DNA of 15,490 nucleotides from an uncultured Faecalibacterium sp. (GTDB lineage Bacteria; Bacillota; Clostridia; Oscillospirales; Ruminococcaceae): contig CAKSZU010000049.1 in the NCBI GenBank assembly GCA_934526125.1, positions 1 to 15,490 on the forward strand, given 5' to 3'. Position numbers and translations under genes: made by a program. The notes beneath the pieces were generated by a model. It saw only the letters and a list, made by a program, of their open reading frames with translations, searched no databases and was not told the DNA's origin. Within the stretch, counting starts at the first letter, position 1; each line of letters opens with the position of its first letter. This document shows, piece by piece, positions 1 through 5,198 of this stretch.

Positions 1-764
1 TACAGGCAGCTGCCGAACACCACGCCCAGCACCCGGCGCACCATGGTGCGCTTGCCCACCAGCGTTTCGCCGATGATAAGAGAGGCCAGCGCAATGGTGA
101 CCATGCCGGTGCCCACATTGATGTCGCTGCTCTTCTGGTACTGGGCCAGCAGGCCGCCGGAGAGGGCCGTCAGGGCACCGGAGATGCACAGGCCCACCGT
201 GATGGTGAAAGCCGGGTTGATGCTGGAAGCCCGCACCATGGCGGCGTTGTCGCCGGTGGCGCGGATAGACAGGCCCAGCCGGGTGCCCAGGAACAGCACC
301 ATGCCCACGCAGGCCAGTGCAATGATGACCCCGGCAAGGACCAGCTTATACCACCCGCCGGTGAAGGCCAGCCCCTTTTTCGCCAGAGAAAAGACGGTCT
401 CGGTCTTGACCAGCGACAGCGTGGAGGAGAACCCCATGGCCGCCAGGTTGATGGTATACAGGCCGGTATTGACGATGATGCCGGCCATGATGCTTTCCAC
501 GCCCAGACGGGTCTGCAGGAAAGCAGTGACGAAGCCGGAACACACACCCGCAGCCATGGCGGCGAAGAGGGCCAGCACCGGGTGACCGGTCAGGGCGACC
601 TGACAGGCCACGGCGCACCCCAGCGTAAAACAGCCGTCGGTGGACAGGTCTGCGATGTTCAGGATGGAATAGCTCAGAAACAGAGCCAGCGCGACCAGGG
701 CATAGATACAGCCCAGTTCCAGCGCGGTCTGGATCACGTTGAGCGAAAAGATACTCGCCAGCAT
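1..764 (-). CDS. trpY: ABC transporter permease, TrpY-like (COG4120 type), partial at C-terminus
   Basis: Membrane subunit of an ABC importer that would work with the lipoprotein encoded just upstream and an ATPase presumably beyond the window edge. I translated the minus strand from the ATG at 764: the frame stays open to base 1, giving 254 residues of a family usually near 290, so only the C-terminus is missing. The product is strongly hydrophobic, with membrane stretches around residues 13-35 (LELGCIYALVALALFLSYSI), 50-75, 85-110, 140-160 and 185-205. The segment SIRATGDNAAMVRASSIN is typical of branched-chain-amino-acid-like permeases of the TrpY/COG4120 group. An AAAGGAG site lies at 776-782. 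The gene starts 24 nt after the trpX stop, so the two are almost certainly cotranscribed. Tryptophan as substrate is inferred from the T-box leader rather than from this protein. Confidence 0.85.
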   Translation of the reverse strand, partial: MLASIFSLNVIQTALELGCIYALVALALFLSYSILNIADLSTDGCFTLGCAVACQVALTGHPVLALFAAMAAGVCSGFVTAFLQTRLGVESIMAGIIVNTGLYTINLAAMGFSSTLSLVKTETVFSLAKKGLAFTGGWYKLVLAGVIIALACVGMVLFLGTRLGLSIRATGDNAAMVRASSINPAFTITVGLCISGALTALSGGLLAQYQKSSDINVGTGMVTIALASLIIGETLVGKRTMVRRVLGVVFGSCL

Positions 765-788
765 GGTGATGTGTACTCCTTTATGGTA

Positions 789-1886
789 TCAGAAATTCTC
801 CTGGGTGGTCACCTTGACCACTTCGGTGCAGTAGGGCTCAAAGGCCTTTTTCACGGTCTCGAGGTCAAGGCCCAAAGCCTCGCAGGTCTCGGTGTTGATG
901 GTGGCGATGCCGTTGTCGAAGGTCTGGTAGGGCAGGTCTGCGGTGGTCTTGCCGTCGCAGAGCAGCTCAACCACCATGTCGGCAGTGGCTTCGCCCAGCT
1001 GGACATAGTCCACGCCGTAGCCCACGAAAGCGCCGTTCAAAGCAAAGCTGTCGGCACCGGTATAGTGCTGAACGCCTGCATCCAGGAAGCTCTCGTAGAT
1101 CGACAGCTCGGCGGTCATCACAGTGTTGTCGGTGGGGGTGAACACGGCCTTGACCCCGGCAGCGATCAGGGCTTCGGCCGCCATCTGCACCTCGGCGGTA
1201 GTGGTGCCGTTCTTCTCGATGTACTTGATGCCCTTCTCGTCGCAGAAAGCCTTGGCATCGGCGATGGCCTGGGTGGAAGAATCCTGGCTCAGGTCGTACA
1301 GCAGTCCGATGGTATCGATGTCCGGATTGACGGCCAGGATCAGGTTCATGATGGCGTCGGTGTTCAGGGCATCGGAGGTGCCGGTGATGTTCTCCTCGCC
1401 GTCAAACCCGGCCGAAACGGGGTCGGTAACAGCGGAGTAGACCACGGGGATATCGGTATCCTCCACAGCAGCCAGCATGGTGGCGGCGGTGGGGGTGGCC
1501 ACGGCCACGATGACGTCCACCTCATCGGCCACCAGGTCGGCACCGATCTGGTTCAGGTTGGTCTGGTCGGCTTGGGCGTTGGCGTAGTAATCGGCGTAAT
1601 CAAAGGTGACGCCCTTCTCGGCACCGACCTCGTCCAGACGGCTCTCTACCGAGGCCACGATCTGGTTCAGGGATGCATGGTCCACATAGTTGACGATGCC
1701 CACCTTGAAGCTCTGGCCTGCCTGTGCAGCGGCGGAGCCGGAAGCGGCTGCGCTGGAAGCAGCGGACGAAGCGGCCGTGCTGGAGCCGGAGGAACCGCAG
1801 CCGGTCAGACCCAGTGCGGAAACGACAGCGGCGGCGGTTGCGGCCTTCAGGAAGCTGCGGCGGGAGATCATGTTCATGGTTTTCAT
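789..1886 (-). CDS. trpX: ABC transporter substrate-binding lipoprotein, TrpX-like (ABC_sub_bind family)
   Basis: Extracellular solute-binding protein, 365 residues, delivering substrate to the TrpY-like permease. The N-terminus has a signal peptide with a twin-arginine-like motif (SRRSFLKA, residues 8-15), a hydrophobic core, and a lipobox LTGC with Cys30 as the lipidated residue. A Ser/Ala/Gly-rich linker (about residues 31-57) follows, then a periplasmic-binding-protein fold beginning KVGIVNYVDHASLNQI and including NQIGADLVADEVDVIVAVATP, YSAVTDPVSAGF and VFTPTDNTVMTAE, which are features of the COG2984/TrpX family. The start at 1886 is fixed by AAGGAG at 1895-1900, 8 nt upstream; in-frame Met codons at residues 4 and 6 have no better site. 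Expression should be controlled by the T-box leader upstream, which points to tryptophan as the ligand. Family assignment is secure; ligand identity is inferred. Confidence 0.88.
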   Translation of the reverse strand: MKTMNMISRRSFLKAATAAAVVSALGLTGCGSSGSSTAASSAASSAAASGSAAAQAGQSFKVGIVNYVDHASLNQIVASVESRLDEVGAEKGVTFDYADYYANAQADQTNLNQIGADLVADEVDVIVAVATPTAATMLAAVEDTDIPVVYSAVTDPVSAGFDGEENITGTSDALNTDAIMNLILAVNPDIDTIGLLYDLSQDSSTQAIADAKAFCDEKGIKYIEKNGTTTAEVQMAAEALIAAGVKAVFTPTDNTVMTAELSIYESFLDAGVQHYTGADSFALNGAFVGYGVDYVQLGEATADMVVELLCDGKTTADLPYQTFDNGIATINTETCEALGLDLETVKKAFEPYCTEVVKVTTQENF

Positions 1887-1921
1887 AGCGGTTGCTCCTT
1901 CCCTGGAGCGGGCGGCAAATC

Positions 1922-1953
1922 AAAAGACCCGCTCCACTTGCGGAACGGGTCTT
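1922..1953 (-). terminator. Second hairpin, tandem terminator-like, between T-box and trpX
   Basis: Minus strand AAGACCCGTTCC (1953-1942), 6-nt loop, GGAGCGGGTCTT (1935-1924), with one G-T pair and then TTTTG. It lies 3 nt past the first terminator's T-run and about 22 nt before the trpX ribosome binding site. It could be a back-up terminator or an mRNA 5' stabiliser. Its T tail is partly inside the stem, so its termination strength is uncertain. Confidence 0.55.
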
Positions 1954-1955
1954 AC

Positions 1956-2002
1956 AAAAAATCGATCCCGTCCCTGTGTGTTCATCCACAAGGACAGGAT
2001 CG
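1956..2002 (-). terminator. T-box leader terminator hairpin
   Basis: On the minus strand a 16-bp stem pairs 2002-1987 with 1978-1963 (two G-U pairs, 8-nt loop). It is followed by ATTTTTTG, with six T at 1961-1956. Its 5' strand contains the CCTTGT that would otherwise join the antiterminator, so the two structures exclude each other, as expected for a T-box. Confidence 0.85.
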
Positions 2003-2252
2003 TTAAAATTCGATTCTGCGGTGCCACCTTGTTTGCCCTGCCCGTCTCCCCTCTGGAAACGGCAAAGGCCCCTCACGGAGAGCCAACACTCCCCTGCCCT
2101 GTAACGGAGGCTTCCGTCCCAAGCTACTGAGAGCATCCGCTCCGTTTGCCCGGCCCTCGGCGGCCCACGAACTCTGCCCCGCTTACCGTCCGTTCACACC
2201 ATCCGGACTCACTGAAGATGCGCTTGCAGTTTCTCTTCCGCCTCATCGGTTT
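1956..2252 (-). promoter_or_regulatory. T-box riboswitch leader, predicted tryptophan-specific (UGG specifier)
   Basis: This leader of the trpX operon should bind uncharged tRNA-Trp and let transcription continue when tryptophan is scarce. The minus strand carries the T-box core AAGGTGGCACCGC (complement of 2018-2030). Stem I can be drawn: GGCGG/CCGCC (2238-2242 with 2159-2163) closes a specifier loop, CTGC/GCAG (2226-2229 with 2174-2177) bounds its other side, and GTCCG/CGGAC (2204-2208 with 2188-2192) forms the distal arm with an 11-nt loop containing GGTGTGAA. The specifier loop contains UGG (2167-2165) followed by a purine, reading as Trp. The bulge is UGGC, which calls for a G discriminator base, as bacterial tRNA-Trp has. 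ACAAGG before the bulge can pair with CCTTGT inside the terminator 5' strand, giving the antiterminator. The other triplet to consider in the loop is UUC (Phe), but that tRNA has an A discriminator, so Trp fits better. Confidence 0.88.
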
Positions 2253-2258
2253 GATTGC

Positions 2259-2286
2259 ATTATACGCTTTATTTGCGTAAAGTCAA
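2259..2286 (-). promoter_or_regulatory. Sigma-A promoter for the trp T-box operon
   Basis: Minus strand TTGACT (2286-2281), a 16-bp spacer, and a perfect TATAAT (2264-2259). Transcription should begin near 2252, directly ahead of T-box stem I. The site stands in a local AT-rich stretch. Confidence 0.8.
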
Positions 2287-2353
2287 GAGGCAATTTCAAA
2301 TTTTTTCCGGGGTCTGCGGGGATTCGTATGACTTTTGTCCTGTCCTCTCCGCC

Positions 2354-2382
2354 TTGACCTTCGCCGGAAGAAAGGATATCAT
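2354..2382 (+). promoter_or_regulatory. Promoter for the MATE gene
   Basis: TTGACC (2354-2359), 17-bp spacer, TATCAT (2377-2382). A start near 2389 would leave a leader of only about 16 nt before the GTG at 2405. It is divergent from the T-box promoter, with about 70 bp between the two -35 boxes. Confidence 0.55.
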
Positions 2383-2404
2383 AGAGGAGATGTTTTGAAG
2401 GAAG

Positions 2405-3736
2405 GTGTTTTCTCTGAACGATTCGACCGGGACCAGTTCTCTGCTCACCGGAGCGGTGCGCCCCGCATTGCTCCGGTATGCCCTGCCCATCATCCTGAGC
2501 ATGGTGGCCACCCAGTTCTATACGGTGGCCGATACCATGATCATCGGCCTGCGGCTGGACGCCGACGCACTGGCCGCCGTCTCCAACGCCTCCACCGTGA
2601 TGATGATTTTCCTGTTCATCTCCGGCGGCATGGAGCTTGGCGGCGGCCTGCTGGTGGCGGCGGGCAAGCCCACTTCCACAAAGCACGAGATGACCGAGCT
2701 GCTCTGCAATCTGCTCTTCGTGGACGAGGTGCTGGCCCTGCTGCTGACGGCGGCGGGCTGGCTGACCCTGCCCGCCCTGCTGCGGCTCATCAACACCCCG
2801 GCCGAGATCCTGGGGCAGGCTGTGCTTTACGGCCGCATCTATCTTCTGGGCCTGCCCTTTCTGATGCCCTACGACCTGACCAAGGAGTGCGTCATGGGCT
2901 GCGGCGACTCCCGGACGCCCCTCCGGGTCGTGGTGGCCACCAGTGTCCTGAACATCCTGCTGGATCTCATTCTGGTGGGGCCCTTCGGGGTGGCCGGTGC
3001 CGCTGCCGCCACGGCCGCCGCCCAGATCGTCGGGGCCTGCTTCATGGTGTGGTTCCTCCACCGCACCCAGATGGACGCACCCTTTTCCTTTTCCATGCTG
3101 CGGGCGAAATACGCCCAGGAGATCTTCCGGCTTTCCGCCCCCAACAGCCTGCAGCAGGCCAGCGGCACCATCATCACCACCGTGAAGCAGAGCCTGCTGG
3201 GCGGCCTCGGGGTGGAGGCCATCGCCGGTTTTTCCTGTGCCGGACGGATCTCCAGCCTTCTGATGATGCCGGTGTACGGCTTTGTGCAGTCCATCGTATT
3301 TTTCATTGCCCAGAACACGGCCGCCCTCCAGCCCGAGCGGGTCCATGAGGGCCTGCGGGAGGGCCGCCGCATCCTGCTGATCTACTCGGCAGTGGTGGCG
3401 GCGATCTGCATCGGACTCAACGGCCCTCTGATGCGGCTCTTCACCACCGACCCGGCGGCGGCCTCCTGCGGCTGCACCATGCTGGCCTTCGAGGGCATCA
3501 CCTATCTCTTTACCGCCCAGAAGCATCTGGCCGAGGCCCGGCTGCGGGGCGCTCAGAAGATGGGGCTTTATCTGATCTCCAACCTCGGGCAGATCGGCCT
3601 GAATCTGGCCGCCTGCGTGGTGCTGGTGCCCCGCATCGGGTTCTCCGGCTTCTGGCTGTCCACCTGGATCAGCGCCCCCGCCGGGATGCTGCTGGCTGCC
3701 CTGCTCTCCCGGCTCGGCACCGGCGTCAGCCGATGA
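2405..3736 (+). CDS. MATE family multidrug/Na+ efflux transporter
   Basis: Inner-membrane antiporter of the MATE (MatE) family, 443 residues, a normal family length of about 12 membrane segments. Family signatures include LLRYALPIILSMVATQFYTVADTMIIG near the N-terminus, ALAAVSNAS in place of the usual AAVG, the second-half repeat APNSLQQASGTIITTVKQSLLGGLGVEAIAGF, and SLLMMPVYGFVQSIVFFIAQN, which aligns with the family's P-G-usual-Q-N pattern. The substrate cannot be told from sequence. The start is uncertain: the first in-frame codon after a stop is GTG at 2405, with AAGGAAG abutting it at only 2-4 nt, while a better GAGGAG (2384-2389) sits before an ATG whose reading frame ends after one more codon. 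The gene is monocistronic and its end overlaps the convergent 57-residue gene by 11 bp. Confidence 0.9.
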   Translation: MFSLNDSTGTSSLLTGAVRPALLRYALPIILSMVATQFYTVADTMIIGLRLDADALAAVSNASTVMMIFLFISGGMELGGGLLVAAGKPTSTKHEMTELLCNLLFVDEVLALLLTAAGWLTLPALLRLINTPAEILGQAVLYGRIYLLGLPFLMPYDLTKECVMGCGDSRTPLRVVVATSVLNILLDLILVGPFGVAGAAAATAAAQIVGACFMVWFLHRTQMDAPFSFSMLRAKYAQEIFRLSAPNSLQQASGTIITTVKQSLLGGLGVEAIAGFSCAGRISSLLMMPVYGFVQSIVFFIAQNTAALQPERVHEGLREGRRILLIYSAVVAAICIGLNGPLMRLFTTDPAAASCGCTMLAFEGITYLFTAQKHLAEARLRGAQKMGLYLISNLGQIGLNLAACVVLVPRIGFSGFWLSTWISAPAGMLLAALLSRLGTGVSR

Positions 3737-3899
3737 TCTCGTATTGGAAATATTCGCACTTGAGCTTGCTGCCCACCTCGATCTCGGGCGGCAGCAGCGC
3801 CAGCGCCACGGGGTTCAGCTCCTCGCTGGCAATGTCGGTGCGGCGCAGGTTCACATAATCGCCGTCAAAGCTCACAACTTCATAATACCAGGGTCCCAT
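3726..3899 (-). CDS. Hypothetical 57-residue acidic protein
   Basis: Short gene I do not recognise with certainty. It starts at the ATG at 3899 with AAAGGAG at 3911-3917, and has its own promoter (TTGTCC-17-TATAAT at 3988-3960). The product begins MGPWYYEVVSFDGDYVNLRR and ends KLKCEYFQYEIIG; it has no signal peptide or membrane segment and looks like a small all-beta fold. The pattern FDGDYV followed by LLPPEIEVGSKL faintly recalls the small DUF3006-type proteins (dGdya...LPegvkeGd), but I would not assign it. Good promoter, strong ribosome binding site and GC-rich third positions argue that it is real. Its stop lies inside the last codons of the convergent MATE gene. Confidence 0.7.
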   Translation of the reverse strand: MGPWYYEVVSFDGDYVNLRRTDIASEELNPVALALLPPEIEVGSKLKCEYFQYEIIG

Positions 3900-3924
3900 C
3901 TCCGGATCCTCTCCTTTCACACTG

Positions 3925-3954
3925 CCCCGCCGTTGCAAAACAGCGGGGTTTATT
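3925..3954 (+). terminator. Probable MATE terminator, lying in the leader of the 57-residue gene
   Basis: CCCCGC/GCGGGG (3925-3930 with 3943-3948), a C-A mismatch, then GTT/AAC and a GCAA loop, followed by TTTATT on the plus strand. On the minus strand the same sequence would form a hairpin at the very 5' end of the small gene's mRNA. Confidence 0.6.
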
Positions 3955-3959
3955 GTAGA

Positions 3960-3988
3960 ATTATAGCATACATCCTGCCACAGGACAA
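3960..3988 (-). promoter_or_regulatory. Promoter for the 57-residue gene
   Basis: Minus strand TTGTCC (3988-3983), 17-bp spacer, perfect TATAAT (3965-3960). The predicted start near 3953 places the GC hairpin at the extreme 5' end of the transcript. On the opposite strand TTGCAA (3934-3939) and TAGAAT (3956-3961), 16 bp apart, could be a weak promoter for the aldo/keto reductase. Confidence 0.65.
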
Positions 3989-4003
3989 CAAGGGGGTATT
4001 TCC

Positions 4004-5155
4004 ATGGAACACAAGCTCTGGGCAAAGAAAGACGGCACCGGCCGCAGCATCGAGACCTCGCTGCTGGGCTACGGCTGTATGCGGTTTCCCACCACGCCGG
4101 AGGGCGGCATCGACGAGGCACGGGCCGAAGCGCTGCTGAACGCGGCCCGGGAAGCCGGGGTCAACTATTTTGATACCGCCTACCCTTACCACAGCGGGCA
4201 GAGCGAGCCCTTCGTGGGGCGGGTCATCGCCAAATGGCCCCGGGAGAGTTTTTGCCTCGCCACCAAGCTGCCGGTCTGGCAGTGCCATGCGCTGGCCGAC
4301 GCCCAGCGCATCTTTGACGAGCAGCTGACCCGGCTGGGGGTGGACTACATCGATTTTTATCTCCTCCACGCCCTCCACGCCGCCCGGTACGACCAGGCGA
4401 AGGAACTGGGCATCGTGGACTGGCTGTGGGAGCAGAAGGCCGCCGGGCGTATCCGGAACTTCGGTTTCTCCTGCCACGACAACGCCGCCGGGCTGGAACA
4501 CATCCTGCGGGATCAGCCCTGGGATTTCTGCCAGCTGCAGTACAACTATCTGGACACCGATGACCGGGCCGAGGAGATCGCCGGGGACCGCGGCTACCAG
4601 CTCACCGAAGAGCTGGGCATCCCCCTGATCATCATGGAGCCCATCAAGGGCGGCACGCTGGCCAACCTGCCCCCGGAAGCCCGGGCACCCCTGACCGCAC
4701 TGCGGCCGGATGCCTCCGATGCTTCCTGGGCCCTGCGCTGGGTGGGCAGCCACAAGAACGTCCACGTCATCCTCTCGGGCATGAGCGCGGAGGACCAGCT
4801 GGCCGACAATCTGGCCACTTTTGACGCCTTTGCGCCCCTGACCGCCCCCGAAACGGCGGCCGTGGAGCAGGCAGCGGCCGTGCTGCACAGCCGGATCAAG
4901 ATCGGCTGCACCGGCTGCCGGTACTGTATGCCCTGCCCCATGGGGGTGGACATCCCGGACAACTTCAGCATCTGGAACAAGCTCGGGATGTTCAGCCAGC
5001 CCGACGCCGTGAAGCAGCAGTGGACCGCCCGCTTCCCCGACGCCGAGAAAGCCTCCCACTGCGTCCGCTGCGGCAAGTGCGAGGCCGCCTGCCCCCAGCA
5101 CCTGCCCATCCGGGACTCTCTCTCCCGCCTGCAGACGGAGCTGGATAATCTGTAA
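4004..5155 (+). CDS. Aldo/keto reductase with C-terminal 4Fe-4S motifs
   Basis: Cytoplasmic oxidoreductase of 383 residues combining an NADPH-type aldo/keto reductase barrel with a ferredoxin-like tail. The catalytic tetrad is visible: Asp57 and Tyr62 in NYFDTAYPYH, Lys88 in LATKLP and His122 in YLLHAL. The tail has two cysteine clusters: CTGCRYCMPCP (Cys302, 305, 308, 311) and CVRCGKCEAACP (Cys353, 356, 359, 363), as in the anaerobe ferredoxin-type subfamily (COG1453). The physiological substrate is unknown. The start is the ATG at 4004 after AAGGGGG (3989-3995), a modest ribosome binding site. The gene stands alone and ends in a palindromic terminator shared with the convergent helicase-like gene. 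Confidence 0.92.
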   Translation: MEHKLWAKKDGTGRSIETSLLGYGCMRFPTTPEGGIDEARAEALLNAAREAGVNYFDTAYPYHSGQSEPFVGRVIAKWPRESFCLATKLPVWQCHALADAQRIFDEQLTRLGVDYIDFYLLHALHAARYDQAKELGIVDWLWEQKAAGRIRNFGFSCHDNAAGLEHILRDQPWDFCQLQYNYLDTDDRAEEIAGDRGYQLTEELGIPLIIMEPIKGGTLANLPPEARAPLTALRPDASDASWALRWVGSHKNVHVILSGMSAEDQLADNLATFDAFAPLTAPETAAVEQAAAVLHSRIKIGCTGCRYCMPCPMGVDIPDNFSIWNKLGMFSQPDAVKQQWTARFPDAEKASHCVRCGKCEAACPQHLPIRDSLSRLQTELDNL

Positions 5156-5165
5156 CGGAACAACC

Positions 5166-5198
5166 AAAAAGGGACTGCCGCGCGGCAGTCCCTTTTTT
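5166..5198. terminator. Bidirectional terminator between aldo/keto reductase and HA-repeat gene
   Basis: Perfect 11-bp palindrome GGGACTGCCGC/GCGGCAGTCCC (5171-5181 with 5182-5192), flanked by five A on the left and six T on the right, so it works in both directions. It sits 10 nt after the reductase stop and touches the stop codon of the minus-strand gene. Confidence 0.9.

Noticed and set aside
582-2006. Long plus-strand open frame antisense to trpX, rich in Gly/His/Val
   Set aside because: It is a shadow of the trpX frame in GC-rich DNA; the minus-strand product has a signal peptide, lipobox and family motifs, while the plus-strand frame has no ribosome binding site or recognisable domain.
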